A stretch of DNA of 64,000 nucleotides from Pseudorhodobacter sp. E13 (GCF_003991405.1 NZ_RPEN01000159.1:186001-250000), one strand, 5' to 3'. Positions 8,700 through 18,304 are shown, numbered from the stretch's first letter. The notes: generated by a model from the letters alone, not told the origin. Translations and numbers: made by a program.

Positions 8700-9854
8700 A
8701 TGGACATGCGGGCCATCCTTGAACGTCTGATCGGGTTTGAAACCGTCAGCCATATGACCAACATCCCCCTGATGCGATTTGTCGAAGGGGTGCTGGCCGA
8801 GGCCGGGATTGAAAGCACCCTGATCTTTGACGAGACAGGCGAGAAAGCCAATCTTTACGCCGTGGTCGGCCCGCGCGATGTGCCGGGGGTGGTTTTGTCG
8901 GGCCATGTCGATGTGGTTCCGGTGGAAGGGCAGGACTGGACGCGCCCGCCCTTTGCCCTGACACAGGAAGGCAGCCGGCTATACGGGCGCGGCACCACCG
9001 ATATGAAGGGTTTTGACGCTTGCGCGATTGCCTGCCTGTTGGCGGCGGCCAAGCGGGAATTGAAAGTGCCGCTGATCTTGGCGCTGAGCCATGACGAGGA
9101 AGTGGGCTGTCGCGGTGTGGGGTCGATAATCGACGCGATGGCCGAATGGCCCGTGAGCCCGCGCCTGTGCATCGTGGGCGAACCCACCAGCCTTGAGGCC
9201 GCGATTGGCCATAAGGGCAAGGTGGCGCTGCGCGTCCATTGCACGGGGCGGGCGGGACATTCTTCGGCCGCGCCACAGGCATTGAACGCGATCCATCTGG
9301 CGATGGATTTTACCGCCGCCGTGCGGGCGTTGCAGGCGCGCGTAGCGGCGGAAGGGCCGTTTGATACGGATTATGACGTGCCCTATACCACCTTACATGT
9401 CGGCAAGATCAACGGCGGGGTGCAGGTGAATGTGGTGGCCCATTCCTGCGTGATTGATATGGAAATCCGCTCACTCGCCGGGGATGACCCGGCGCGGTTG
9501 ATTGCCAAGCTGGAGGCCGCCGCCGAAGCGATTGTCGCCCCTTTGCGCGGTGCGTTCCCCGAAGCGGCGATCCGGATCGAGCGGCTGTGGGATTACCCCG
9601 GCCTTGGCACCGCGGCGGATGCGGATGTTGTCAGCTTTGTCAAAGGGTTGACGGGGGGCAATGCGCATCTGAAAGTGGCCTATGGCACCGAAGGCGGTAT
9701 GTTTGCGCAGCGGCTTGGCCTGCCCACGGTGGTCTGCGGCCCCGGCGCGATGGCACAGGGCCATATGCCGGATGAATTCATCGAGATCGCGCAACTGGAA
9801 CGCTGCGAGGCGATGTTGGCGGCCTTGCTGGCGCGCTGCGAGGCAGGGTTCTGA
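8700..9854 (+). CDS. argE: acetylornithine deacetylase
   Basis: Zinc-dependent M20 amidohydrolase of 384 residues that releases ornithine from N-acetylornithine for arginine synthesis. Metal and catalytic residues are visible: SGHVDVVP (His69, Asp71), GRGTTDMKG (Asp101) and SHDEEVG (catalytic Glu133, metal Glu134), then GEPT and a dimerisation domain with GRAGHSS. The closing CGPGAMAQGHMPDEF has the last metal His. A GGAG site lies nine bases before the ATG. ArgE is favoured over DapE by the overall ArgE-like run of motifs. A terminator-like repeat follows at once. Confidence 0.88.
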   Translation: MDMRAILERLIGFETVSHMTNIPLMRFVEGVLAEAGIESTLIFDETGEKANLYAVVGPRDVPGVVLSGHVDVVPVEGQDWTRPPFALTQEGSRLYGRGTTDMKGFDACAIACLLAAAKRELKVPLILALSHDEEVGCRGVGSIIDAMAEWPVSPRLCIVGEPTSLEAAIGHKGKVALRVHCTGRAGHSSAAPQALNAIHLAMDFTAAVRALQARVAAEGPFDTDYDVPYTTLHVGKINGGVQVNVVAHSCVIDMEIRSLAGDDPARLIAKLEAAAEAIVAPLRGAFPEAAIRIERLWDYPGLGTAADADVVSFVKGLTGGNAHLKVAYGTEGGMFAQRLGLPTVVCGPGAMAQGHMPDEFIEIAQLERCEAMLAALLARCEAGF

Positions 9855-9878
9855 CCGGCGCTGTGGCTGGTTTGGGGA

Positions 9879-9912
9879 GCCTCCGGCGGAGGTATTTTTT
9901 ACCAAGATGAAA
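9879..9912 (-). repeat. 3'-flanking element, type 1, with hairpin (copy A)
   Basis: Read leftward, the sequence directly after the TGA of the DUF1287 gene is TTTCATCTTGG followed by TAAAAAATACC and a CCTCCGCCGGAGG hairpin. Read rightward, the hairpin plus its T run (9880-9900) also looks like a rho-independent terminator for argE. The same core recurs near 21839, 41137 and 41308, and a related core near 16856, 57060 and 61398. Confidence 0.6.
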
Positions 9913-10509
9913 TCAGGGCGTGCCGAGGGTTTTCAGACGTTGCCGTGCAGTTTCGCTGATGCGGAAATGGCCGGTGATGGGGAAGTCGAACAGGCGGTCC
10001 TCTTCGCGCGCGCCGGCGCCGATATTGTGCAGCACCAAAGGATGCGCGCCTGTGCTGCGGTCTGACAGGATGCCGATATGGGGCAGGTTGCCGGGCAGCA
10101 TCCATGTGACGATGTCACCGGGCTGAAACTGCGCCGGATCAGAGCTGAGTGGCAGCGCGGCCCCGACCCGTGTCATCAAGGTTTGCAGGTTCGGCACACG
10201 GCGGTGATCTATGTTGCGGTCGGTGGTGTGCAGCCCCCAGGTTTTGGGATAGGCGCTGAACGCCGCTTTCATGTCGCGGTTGGTGGCAAGTTGCAGATCA
10301 ATGCCCCAGCCAGCCCGCAAGGCGCGGATCACCACATCGGTGCAGACACCGCGATCCATCGTGACATCGCCACCGGGAAAGGCGAGGCTTTGGTAGCTGG
10401 GGTCATAGGTCGTTGTGACGCCCACCTGACCGCGCGCGGCGGCGATCAGAGCGGGATCGGCCAGGGTGGCTGTGGGCAAGGCCAAGAGGCATAAAAGCAG
10501 GTATCGCAT
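9913..10509 (-). CDS. DUF1287 family secreted protein
   Basis: The 198-residue protein has an N-terminal signal peptide (MRYLLLCLLALPTATLA) and a DUF1287 body with GVCTDVVIRALR, DHRRVPNLQTLM, PGDIVTWMLP and NLPHIGIL. The Cys of GVCTD and the His of LPHIG are the likely catalytic pair of an NlpC/P60-like papain fold. It is therefore probably a periplasmic amidase or peptidase, but no substrate is established. It stands alone, convergent with argE and divergent from mnmH. Confidence 0.8.
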   Translation of the reverse strand: MRYLLLCLLALPTATLADPALIAAARGQVGVTTTYDPSYQSLAFPGGDVTMDRGVCTDVVIRALRAGWGIDLQLATNRDMKAAFSAYPKTWGLHTTDRNIDHRRVPNLQTLMTRVGAALPLSSDPAQFQPGDIVTWMLPGNLPHIGILSDRSTGAHPLVLHNIGAGAREEDRLFDFPITGHFRISETARQRLKTLGTP

Positions 10510-10614
10510 GCAAGCAGCCTATGCGGCGCTGTGCGCCCGATCAATCGCGCGCGGCGGGGTGGGCTTTGCAGATGGCGGCTTTTCGCCGTGCGGCGGGTAG
10601 GCTATGTCTGGGGA

Positions 10615-11685
10615 ATGGCATTGACCCTTACCTCGCTTTCACAGATTCCGGCGCTTGGCTTCGATGATATCATCGACGTGCGCGCGCCGTCGGAATTTGC
10701 CGAGGATCACGTTCCCGGCGCGATCAACCTGCCCGTGCTGGATGATGCCGAGCGCGCGCAGGTGGGCACGATTTACAAGCAAGACAGCCCGTTTCGCGCC
10801 CGCAAGGTGGGCGCGGCCTTGGTGGCGGCCAATGCGGCGCGGCACTTGCAAGGCGTTCTGGCCGATAAGCCCGGCGGTTGGCGGCCTTTGGTCTATTGCT
10901 GGCGCGGGGGGCAGCGGTCAGGCTCTTTCGCTTCGATTCTGGCGCAGATTGGTTGGCGGGTGGAGCTGGTTGCCGGGGGCTACAAAACCTATCGCGGCTT
11001 GGTGGTGGAGGCGCTGTATCATCAGCCCTTTGCCGGGCGGCTGGTTGTGCTGGATGGCAATACCGGATCGGCCAAGACCGCGCTTCTGGCGCGGCTGGCG
11101 CAGCGTGGGGTTCAGGTGCTGGATCTGGAAGGTTTGGCGCATCATCGCGGGTCCTTGTTTGGTGCGCTGGCAGGCGGGCAACCCAGCCAGAAGGCGTTTG
11201 AAAGCGCGTTGGCCGCGGCTTTGATCGCCTATGACCCCGCGCAGGTGCTGGTGGTCGAGGCGGAAAGTTCCAAGGTGGGGAATTGCCGTTTGCCCGCAAG
11301 CCTGTGGAAGGCGATGCAAACCGCGCCACGCTTGGCAATTTCGGCACCGGTGGAGGCGCGGGCCGCCTATCTGGTGCGGGCCTATGCCGATCTGGTGACG
11401 GACCCTGCGCGGCTTGGCCGTGTGATCGCGCGGTTGAAGCCTGCCCATGCCGCCGAGCAGATTGCCGCGTGGCAAGCCCTGTCTGAAACTGGCGCGTTTC
11501 AGGCTTTGGCCGCCGATCTGATGGCCCGGCATTACGATCCGCGCTATGCCAAGCACCGCGCCCGCAGCGCCCCACCGCTGGAGGATTTCCGTGCGGAGAG
11601 CCTGGATGAGGCAGGGCTGGACCAATTGGCCGACCGGCTGGCGGGCAGGATTGCGCGGCTTCAGGGCGAATTGACAAACGGCTGA
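10615..11685 (+). CDS. mnmH: tRNA 2-selenouridine synthase
   Basis: The 356-residue enzyme converts 2-thiouridine at the tRNA wobble position to 2-selenouridine through geranylation and selenophosphate. The N-terminal rhodanese domain has DVRAPSEFAEDHVPGA and the catalytic cysteine in VYCWRGGQRSGS. The C-terminal half has a P-loop, DGNTGSAKT. ATG 10615 is chosen because the domain starts there; upstream codons in frame give an unrelated extension. No selenophosphate synthetase is visible in this window. rpiB follows 51 bp later in the same direction. Confidence 0.9.
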   Translation: MALTLTSLSQIPALGFDDIIDVRAPSEFAEDHVPGAINLPVLDDAERAQVGTIYKQDSPFRARKVGAALVAANAARHLQGVLADKPGGWRPLVYCWRGGQRSGSFASILAQIGWRVELVAGGYKTYRGLVVEALYHQPFAGRLVVLDGNTGSAKTALLARLAQRGVQVLDLEGLAHHRGSLFGALAGGQPSQKAFESALAAALIAYDPAQVLVVEAESSKVGNCRLPASLWKAMQTAPRLAISAPVEARAAYLVRAYADLVTDPARLGRVIARLKPAHAAEQIAAWQALSETGAFQALAADLMARHYDPRYAKHRARSAPPLEDFRAESLDEAGLDQLADRLAGRIARLQGELTNG

Positions 11686-11736
11686 ACACCTGTTCCAAGC
11701 GCCGCCAATCAGCCTTGGAAACCGGGAGCCCCTGCC

Positions 11737-12186
11737 ATGACAACCAACAAGCGTATCGTTCTGTCCAGTGACCATGCCGCCATTGATCTGCGCCAGAAGA
11801 TCGCCGCCCATATCACCGCGCGCGGCTGGGAGGCGGTGGATATTGGCCCGACCACCCCGGAAAGCACGCCATACCCGCAGCATGGCGCAGCGGCGGCGCA
11901 GGCGGTTGCTTCGGGCGAGTGTCGGTTTGGCATCATTCTGTGCGGCACCGGGCAAGGCATCATGATGGCCGCGAACAAGGTCAAGGGCATTCGCTGCGGT
12001 GTGTGTATGGACACATTCTCGGCCCGGATGATCCGCCAGCATAATGACGCGAACATGCTGTCGATGGGCGTGCGGGTGCTGGGCGAGGGGCTTGCGCTGG
12101 ATATCGTTGACGCGTTTCTGGATGCCGATTTTGAAGGTGGCCGCCATGCGACGCGGGTGGATATGATCAACGCGATGGAAGACTGA
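11737..12186 (+). CDS. rpiB: ribose-5-phosphate isomerase B
   Basis: RpiB/LacAB-family isomerase of 149 residues interconverting ribulose 5-phosphate and ribose 5-phosphate. Recognisable parts are SSDHAAIDLRQKI at the N-terminus, the phosphate/anion loop CGTGQGIMMAANK containing the active-site Cys, and GVCMDTFSARMIRQHNDANML. The length is typical. A GGGAGCCC segment precedes the ATG. The converging AbrB-type gene ends ten bases away. Confidence 0.93.
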   Translation: MTTNKRIVLSSDHAAIDLRQKIAAHITARGWEAVDIGPTTPESTPYPQHGAAAAQAVASGECRFGIILCGTGQGIMMAANKVKGIRCGVCMDTFSARMIRQHNDANMLSMGVRVLGEGLALDIVDAFLDADFEGGRHATRVDMINAMED

Positions 12187-12196
12187 CAGCCCGCGG

Positions 12197-13249
12197 CTAT
12201 GGCTTCGGCTTTGTCACCCCGAACAGGCGCGCGGCCAGTGGTGCGCCTGTTATCACCAGAATGATCCGGGTCAGGTGATGGGTGATGACAAAGCCCAGAT
12301 CAGCCCCGGCCACAATCGCCAGCACCGTCATTTCGGCCTGCCCGCCGGGGGCAAAGGCAAGGAATCCTTCGACCGGGGGGGCAAGGCCCGTCAGCGTGAC
12401 CAGTTCGGTAAACAGCGCCGCCAGCACCGCCAGCAGCAGCACAAAGGCCACACCCGAGGCCACGACCTGCCGCAATTCGCGCAGGGTCACGCCCACATAA
12501 TACACCCCGATCCCCATGCCGATGAAATATTGCGACGCCAGAATCGCCTCTTTTGGCGGGCGCATATGGATAAGGTCGGTCAGCGAGAACACCGCCGCCA
12601 CGATCATCGGCCCAAGGATTGAGGCCCCGAACAGGCCCAACCGCTCCCCCCCTTTCCAACCGACAAGGGCGGCCACGACCATCAGCGCAATCTCTTGCAA
12701 AGGGATGGTGGCGGCGGGGGCACCAATCGGGTTGTTCAGCGCTACGCCGTAAATCTGGGTCAGCAAGATCGGGGCCAGCGTGACGATGATCAGCACGCGG
12801 GTGGCATGCACCAGCGACAGCGTGCGCACATTGCCGCCTGCTGCCTCGCCAAAGATCACCATATCCTGCAAGCCGCCGGGCATCGCGGCGTAATAGGCCG
12901 TGACCCGGTCAAAGCCACACACCCGTGTAAAGAAGGGCACACCGATCAGCGCGATCAGCGCGATGTAGAACGGGATCAGCGCCACAGAGGCCGCCATCAG
13001 TGGCAATTGGTGGATCAGGTCGGGTGTGATCGAGGCCCCGACCGCCACGCCCAGAATGGTGCGCGCGGCAACCGAAACCTCGCCCATGCCGCGCAGCTTG
13101 GCCCCGGCAAGCGCCGCGATCAGGCAGGCGGCCATGGGCCCGAACAGAAACGGCAGTGGCAAGCCCAGCAGATAAAACACCGCCACCCCTGGGGCAGCAA
13201 AGAGAAGGGTTTGCCCGCGCCCAATGGCTTGTGATTTCCAGCTAGTCAT
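12197..13249 (-). CDS. AbrB family membrane protein (duplicated domain)
   Basis: Hydrophobic protein of about 350 residues with roughly nine to ten membrane segments and an internal duplication: the loop MPGGLQDM in the first half is echoed by APGGQAEM in the second. This is the signature of the AbrB/YuiF-like membrane family (older annotations call it putative ammonia monooxygenase, which is misleading). It is presumably a transporter of unknown substrate. ATG 13249 avoids an upstream extension. It is divergent from a GntR regulator with a palindrome between them, so it is the probable target of that regulator. Confidence 0.82.
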   Translation of the reverse strand: MTSWKSQAIGRGQTLLFAAPGVAVFYLLGLPLPFLFGPMAACLIAALAGAKLRGMGEVSVAARTILGVAVGASITPDLIHQLPLMAASVALIPFYIALIALIGVPFFTRVCGFDRVTAYYAAMPGGLQDMVIFGEAAGGNVRTLSLVHATRVLIIVTLAPILLTQIYGVALNNPIGAPAATIPLQEIALMVVAALVGWKGGERLGLFGASILGPMIVAAVFSLTDLIHMRPPKEAILASQYFIGMGIGVYYVGVTLRELRQVVASGVAFVLLLAVLAALFTELVTLTGLAPPVEGFLAFAPGGQAEMTVLAIVAGADLGFVITHHLTRIILVITGAPLAARLFGVTKPKP

Positions 13250-13298
13250 GGGTATCTTTCTGCCAAAGGGGTGCACATTGACACATCATCGCATCCCC

Positions 13299-13318
13299 TT
13301 GTATACATGTGGATACAA
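13299..13318. promoter_or_regulatory. candidate GntR operator
   Basis: Imperfect palindrome TTGTATAC-ATGT-GGATACAA (7 of 8 arm positions pair) located 50 bp from the AbrB-type start and 19 bp before the GntR start. The TTGTA...TACAA type of arm is common for FCD-class GntR regulators, which suits autoregulation plus control of the divergent membrane protein. Confidence 0.5.
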
Positions 13319-13336
13319 ATTGCAAGCAGGTGTTTG

Positions 13337-14017
13337 ATGCCCCCTTCCCCCGATCTGCCCGACAGCGAAGACAGCTCGCAAGGCGGGGCGGCCTATAAGC
13401 GCCTGCTGGAAGACATTGCGCGCGGCGATCTGGCCCCCGGTGCCCGGCTGCGGGAAACCGAACTGGCCGAGCGGTTGGGCATCAGCCGCACCCCGGTGCG
13501 CGAGGCCATCCGGCAGCTGGAGGCAGACGGGCTGGTTGCCCATATCCCGCGCCAGGGGGCCACCATCCGGCAGTTGGATTACCCCGAAGTGATGGAGCTG
13601 TATGAGATGCGCACCGTGCTGGAAGGCACCGCCGCGCGTCTGGCCGCGCGCGCCGCATCCGAGCTGGAACTGGATGAGCTGGAAGCGCTGAATGCCGAAC
13701 TCAGCCGGGCTTCGGGCCGGGCGGCCTATGTGCTGAACCGGCAGTTTCACATGACCTTGCTGGATGCCGCCAAGAACCGCTATCTGATCAAATCGGTGCA
13801 ATCACTGCAAAAAACCCTGCTGATCATTGGGCAATCAACGCTGATGGATGCCACCCGCGCCGCCGATGCCGTGGCCGAACATGCGCGGGTGTTGCAGGCA
13901 TTGCGCGCCCGTGATGGCGCGCAGGCCGAGGCCCTGATGCGTGACCATATCGAACAGGCACATCGCGCCCGCCTGCGCGCCTTGCGGCACCGCGACCGCC
14001 CAATCGACGCGCCCTAG
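13337..14017 (+). CDS. GntR family transcriptional regulator, FCD type
   Basis: The 226-residue regulator has an N-terminal winged helix (DIARGDLAPGARLRETELAE, then LGISRTPVREAIRQLEADG) and a helical FCD ligand domain (YEMRTVLEGTAARLAA, then FHMTLLDAAKNRYL and VAEHARVLQALRARDG). Asp/His positions typical of metal-binding FCD domains are present. ATG 13337 follows GCAGGTG. It is divergent from the AbrB-type membrane gene, with an operator-like palindrome between. Its ligand is probably a small carboxylate, but the sequence does not say which. Confidence 0.9.
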   Translation: MPPSPDLPDSEDSSQGGAAYKRLLEDIARGDLAPGARLRETELAERLGISRTPVREAIRQLEADGLVAHIPRQGATIRQLDYPEVMELYEMRTVLEGTAARLAARAASELELDELEALNAELSRASGRAAYVLNRQFHMTLLDAAKNRYLIKSVQSLQKTLLIIGQSTLMDATRAADAVAEHARVLQALRARDGAQAEALMRDHIEQAHRARLRALRHRDRPIDAP

Positions 14018-14021
14018 CGGA

Positions 14022-15731
14022 TCAGTCGCGCACCCCGGCGAAACGCGCTTGCCATTCGGCGCGCTCTTCATCCGTGATCTTGCGGAACAGCACCTCTGGC
14101 ACCTCGAACACATGGCCAACGGGCAAGGCGCCCAGCGCCGCGCGCAGATCATTGGGCCATGACCAATCGTCGGTTTTCATGCCCGCCATCATCGAGGCCG
14201 CCGCATCCGGGATGAAGGGCTGCGAGATCACCGCATAAACCCGGATCAGGTTCAGCGCGAGGCGGATCATCGCCGCCGCCTGCGCCGGATCGGTTTTCAC
14301 CACGGTCCACGGCGCGGCGGCTTGCAGGTATTCGTTGCCCGCCACCCAAATGCTGCGCAGTTCGATCGCGGCTTTGCGAACCTCCATCGCCTCCATATAC
14401 GCCTCATAGGCGCGCAGACGGGTTTCCACCTCGGCGATCAGCGCATCTTCGGCCGCGCCCCATGTGCCGCCCTCTGGCACCGTTTCGCCAAATTTGGACC
14501 GGCAGAATTTGGTGACGCGAGAGACAAGGTTGCCCAGAACATCGGCCAGATCCTTGTTGGCGGATTGCTGGAAATTCTCCCATGTGAACTCGGCATCCGA
14601 GGATTCGGGGGCATGTGACAGCAACCACCAGCGCCAGTAATCGGCGGGCAAAAGCGACAGCGCCTGATCCATGAACACCCCGCGCCCGCGTGAGGTGGAG
14701 AACTGGCCGCCATCGTAATTCAGGTAGTTGAAGGATTTGATGTAATCCACCAGCTTCCACGGCTCTGCCGAGCCAAGGATCGTGGCGGGGAAGCTAAGGG
14801 TATGGAACGGCACGTTATCCTTGCCCATGAACTGGGTATAGGTGACATCCTGCGCGCCCGCATCGGTGCGCCACCAGCGTTGCCAGTCGCCCCCCGTCGC
14901 CTCGGCCCATTCCTGCGCGCAGGCGATATATTCGATGGGCGCATCGAACCAGACATAGAACACCTTGCCATCCATGCCCTGCCATGGCGCGCCGTCAAAC
15001 TGCGCGGGCACGCCCCATTGCAAATCACGGGTGATGCCACGGTCTTGCAGCCCGTCGCCATCGTTCAGCCATTTCTTCGCGATGGAGGTGGTCAACACCG
15101 GCCAATCGGCTTTGCTGTCGATCCAGTCTTGCAACTGCGCGCGCATGTCGGATTGCCGCAGGTAAAGATGCTTGGTTTCCCGCAACTCCAACTCGGTAGA
15201 GCCTGAAACGGTCGAGCGCGGGTTGATCAGGTCCACCGGGTCAAGCTGCTTGGTGCAATTGTCGCATTGATCGCCGCGCGCGCTTTCAAACCCGCAATTC
15301 GGGCAGGTGCCCTCAATATAGCGGTCGGGCAAAAAGCGGCCATCGGCCACGGAATACATCTGTTTTTCCACCACTTCGCGGATCAGGCCCTGTTCGGCCA
15401 GCCGCTTGGCAAAGCTTTGCGTCAACGCCCGGTTCTGCGCGCTGGAGGAGCGGCCGAAATGGTCGAAAGACAGCCGGAAGCCGCGCGCAATCTCGGCCTG
15501 CACGGCATGCATTTCGGCGCAATACTCGGCCACCGGTTTGCCTGCCTTGGCGGCGGCCAACTCGGCAGGCGTGCCATGTTCATCAGTGGCGCAGAGGAAC
15601 AAAACCTCATGCCCGCGCGCCCGCAGGTAACGCGCATAAAGATCGGCGGGCAACTGGCTGCCGACAAGGTTGCCCAGATGTTTGATCCCGTTGATATAGG
15701 GAATCGCGGAGGTGATAAGATGTCTGGCCAT
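14022..15731 (-). CDS. metG: methionyl-tRNA synthetase
   Basis: Class I synthetase of 569 residues charging tRNA-Met. It starts [20 protein letters not shown], the HIGH-type ATP motif in the form HLGN, and continues with [10 protein letters not shown], a zinc knuckle CPNC...CDNC at about residues 143-160, and the anticodon-binding domain near [19 protein letters not shown]. The KMSKS loop reads FSTSRG, so the usual first lysine is replaced. There is no C-terminal EMAP domain, consistent with the length. ATG 15731 begins the Rossmann fold directly. Confidence 0.95.
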   Translation of the reverse strand: MARHLITSAIPYINGIKHLGNLVGSQLPADLYARYLRARGHEVLFLCATDEHGTPAELAAAKAGKPVAEYCAEMHAVQAEIARGFRLSFDHFGRSSSAQNRALTQSFAKRLAEQGLIREVVEKQMYSVADGRFLPDRYIEGTCPNCGFESARGDQCDNCTKQLDPVDLINPRSTVSGSTELELRETKHLYLRQSDMRAQLQDWIDSKADWPVLTTSIAKKWLNDGDGLQDRGITRDLQWGVPAQFDGAPWQGMDGKVFYVWFDAPIEYIACAQEWAEATGGDWQRWWRTDAGAQDVTYTQFMGKDNVPFHTLSFPATILGSAEPWKLVDYIKSFNYLNYDGGQFSTSRGRGVFMDQALSLLPADYWRWWLLSHAPESSDAEFTWENFQQSANKDLADVLGNLVSRVTKFCRSKFGETVPEGGTWGAAEDALIAEVETRLRAYEAYMEAMEVRKAAIELRSIWVAGNEYLQAAAPWTVVKTDPAQAAAMIRLALNLIRVYAVISQPFIPDAAASMMAGMKTDDWSWPNDLRAALGALPVGHVFEVPEVLFRKITDEERAEWQARFAGVRD

Positions 15732-15862
15732 GAACGCTGCCCCTTGCAAAGATTGCCCCCGTTTAACCCATGCCAAAGCCGAGGGCCAGAACCCTCGCAC
15801 GCAGGGCTTGACCATCTGCGGCCTTGCCGCCTATCACCGCCGCAAAATCGGAACCCCGCCCC

Positions 15863-16552
15863 ATGCCCCTGCCCGCCGAATTCCGCCAAGGTCTGCGCGA
15901 CATCGCCCCGCTGGCGCTTGGCGTGGCGCTTTATGGTCTGGCCTTTGGGCTGCTGGCGGCACAGGCAGGCATGGACGGGCTGCAAACCGGGATCATGGGG
16001 GCCACGGTTTTCACCGGATCGGCGCAATTCGTGGCGGTGGAACGGCTTGCCGCCGGGGCGACGGCGCTGACGGCATTGGTGGCGGGCATCGCGCTGAACC
16101 TGCGGATGGTGCTGATCACGGCCAGCCTGCGCGATGTGTTGGCGGGCCAGCCGTTCTGGAAGGTGGCCTTGGGCGTGCATCTGACCACCGATGAAAGCTG
16201 GGCGCTGCTGCATGCCACCCGTGCGGCGGGGCGGCCTGCGGGCTATTGGTATCTGGTCGGCGCAGGGTTTGGCGTGTTCGCGGCTTGGATCGCGGCAACC
16301 GTGGCGGGGGCCAGCTTTGCCCATTCCATCCCCGAACCGCGCGCCTTGGGAATAGATTTCGCCTTTGCCGCCGCCTTCATCGCCATTCTGCGCGGGCTGT
16401 GGCGCGGGCGGCGCGATGCCGCGCCATGGCTGGTGGCTGCCGCCACCGTTGTCGCCCTGCGCCTTGGCACCACGTTGGAGCCCTCTTGGGCCTTGGTCGC
16501 AGGTGGCGTGCTGGGCGCGGCTGTCGCCGCCTTTGGGGGCCGCGATGTCTGA
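15863..16552 (+). CDS. azlC: AzlC family branched-chain amino acid exporter, large subunit
   Basis: The 229-residue membrane protein matches AzlC/YgaZ: an N-terminal FRQGLRDIAPLALGVALYGL, the conserved GATVFTGSAQFVAV, and TDESWALL after the second helix pair. With AzlD it exports branched-chain amino acids or related compounds. The start at ATG 15863 is based on homology-like alignment; there is no good ribosome site. It overlaps azlD by eight bases. Confidence 0.87.
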   Translation: MPLPAEFRQGLRDIAPLALGVALYGLAFGLLAAQAGMDGLQTGIMGATVFTGSAQFVAVERLAAGATALTALVAGIALNLRMVLITASLRDVLAGQPFWKVALGVHLTTDESWALLHATRAAGRPAGYWYLVGAGFGVFAAWIAATVAGASFAHSIPEPRALGIDFAFAAAFIAILRGLWRGRRDAAPWLVAAATVVALRLGTTLEPSWALVAGGVLGAAVAAFGGRDV

Positions 16553-16838
16553 GGTCACGCTGCTGATTGCCAGCCTTGCCGCCGCCACGCTGGTCATCCG
16601 CTTGGGCGGCTATTACCTTGGCGCGGCGCTGCCGCAATCGGGGCCAATTGCGCGGGGCCTCAAGGCGCTGCCCGGCACGCTGATCACCGCATTGGTCACG
16701 CTGCAACTGATCAATGGCGGCGTGAATGAATGGATCGCAGGTGCCGCCGCCCTTGCTATCGCCATCGCCACCCGCTCTTTGCCGCTGACAATGTTGGCGG
16801 GGATCGTCACCATCTACGCCTTGCGCAACGGGTTTTAG
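16545..16838 (+). CDS. azlD: AzlD family exporter, small subunit
   Basis: Protein of 97 residues with about three to four membrane helices (TLLIASLAAATLVIRLGGYY, LPGTLITALVTLQLI, WIAGAAALAIAIATRSLPLT). The RLGGYYLG and P-G-x-L-I segments fit AzlD/YgaH. Its ATG lies inside the end of azlC, so the two subunits are translationally coupled. Confidence 0.85.
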   Translation: MSEVTLLIASLAAATLVIRLGGYYLGAALPQSGPIARGLKALPGTLITALVTLQLINGGVNEWIAGAAALAIAIATRSLPLTMLAGIVTIYALRNGF

Positions 16839-16855
16839 TCCCGTCCCGCCCGCTG

Positions 16856-16878
16856 CTTTCTTTCCGGTCCAAATATCC
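16856..16878 (+). repeat. 3'-flanking element, type 2 core (copy G)
   Basis: Seventeen bases after the azlD stop, CTTTCTTTCCGG is followed by TCCAAATATCC. It is the same core as at 57060-57082 (opposite strand) and 61398-61420, but no G-rich hairpin follows in this copy. Confidence 0.5.
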
Positions 16879-16915
16879 ATCGCCATCAGCCAAGCCATGC
16901 ACCGCCCCGGCAAAC

Positions 16916-18139
16916 TTACTTGCGGTCGCGCCCCCGGCCCAGCAAGCGGCCCACCCAGAATGAGGTGCGCGGCTCATAGGTATAGGCGGTTCTGGCTTCG
17001 GGGCTGGGTCGCGCCTGCATCCGGGCAATCCCGAAAATGATCAGCACAACATGGGCCAGCGCGATCATCAGGAACATCGCGGAAGGCCCGAAATATTCAA
17101 TGACAACCGACGCCAGATAGGGGCTGGCAATCGCCCCCACGGCGTAAAGGAACATCAGCGCCGCCGAAAGCTCCACCCGCTCTGCCGAGGTGGCGAAATC
17201 ATGGGCATGGGCGGTGGATACCGAATAGATCGGCATCGTCACAAAGCCGAACAACCCGGCCGACAGGAACACCGCCACCGTGCCCGCGCCTGACAGAAAG
17301 ATGGTCACTGAACACGCCGCAATCCCGGCCACGGACAACCCGATCAACACGCCGCGCCGGTCGTATTTATCGGCCAGCCAGCCCACCGGTATTTGCGCCA
17401 GCGCGCCCCCCACCACAAAGGCCGCCAGAAACAGCGCGATCTGGTCGGCGCGCAGCCCCACCTCGATGCCGTAAACCGGGCCGACCATGCGAAACGCCGC
17501 CCCCGTGACCCCCGACACAATCACCCCTGCGGCTGCCAGCGGCGAGCGTTCCCACGCCAGACGGGGGCGCAGGCGCGGGGTGACGGGTGTTTCGGGCGGC
17601 TCGGCCTTGGTCAGCGTCAGCGGGAACAGCGCCGCACAGCACAGCAATGCCAAAAGGTTGTAGGAAACATAGGACGCAGGCTCCAGCACCGCGATCATCA
17701 TCTGCGCGCCCAGACTGCCGCAGATATCCACCACGCGGTAGGTGCCCATCGCCCGCCCCCGCGTTTCATTCGTCACCTTGGCCTGCAACCACGCCTCGAT
17801 AATCGTGTAACAGCCCGCGATGCAAATCCCGCTGGCCACCCGCATCACGGCCCAGGCATAGGGGTCGATCACCAGCATATGCGCCAATATCCCGATGGTG
17901 CCCGCCGCGATGAAGGCGGCAAAGGCGCGGGAATGGCCCACCTCGCCCATCAGGCGCGGCGCCCACCAGCACCCCACAAAAAACCCGACAAAATGCGCTG
18001 AACCCAATATCCCGATCTGTGCGGTGGTGAAATTCAGCACCCCGCCCGAAATCGCATCCAGCGGCGCCACCCCGCCCGACCCCAGTTGCAGCAGCACGAC
18101 CGACAGGAACAGGGCGGCAAAGGAGATTAGCAGGCGCAT
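16916..18139 (-). CDS. major facilitator superfamily transporter, YcaD type
   Basis: The 407-residue, 12-helix MFS protein has GSAHFVGFFVGCWWAPRL at the loop 2-3 position, an IIEAWLQAKVTNETRGRAM segment typical of YcaD-like transporters, and GWLADKYDRRGVLIG, the second copy of the MFS loop motif. The C-terminal tail is cytoplasmic and basic (TSFWVGRLLGRGRDRK). The substrate is unknown. It is convergent with azlCD and divergent from the TPR gene. Confidence 0.83.
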   Translation of the reverse strand: MRLLISFAALFLSVVLLQLGSGGVAPLDAISGGVLNFTTAQIGILGSAHFVGFFVGCWWAPRLMGEVGHSRAFAAFIAAGTIGILAHMLVIDPYAWAVMRVASGICIAGCYTIIEAWLQAKVTNETRGRAMGTYRVVDICGSLGAQMMIAVLEPASYVSYNLLALLCCAALFPLTLTKAEPPETPVTPRLRPRLAWERSPLAAAGVIVSGVTGAAFRMVGPVYGIEVGLRADQIALFLAAFVVGGALAQIPVGWLADKYDRRGVLIGLSVAGIAACSVTIFLSGAGTVAVFLSAGLFGFVTMPIYSVSTAHAHDFATSAERVELSAALMFLYAVGAIASPYLASVVIEYFGPSAMFLMIALAHVVLIIFGIARMQARPSPEARTAYTYEPRTSFWVGRLLGRGRDRK

Positions 18140-18304
18140 AGGGTCGGGGCTTTCTTGGTGGGGTGGTCAAACTGGGCACGGCCTGCGCCCACCCTGTGCG
18201 ATTTCAGGGGCCTCCGTCCAGCCTGTTCCGGCCTTGCAGGGGGGCAGAAGTCTCGGTTAGGGTTAGGCGACGTTTTGATAGAGTTATTTCAAAGGACCAT
18301 GCCC

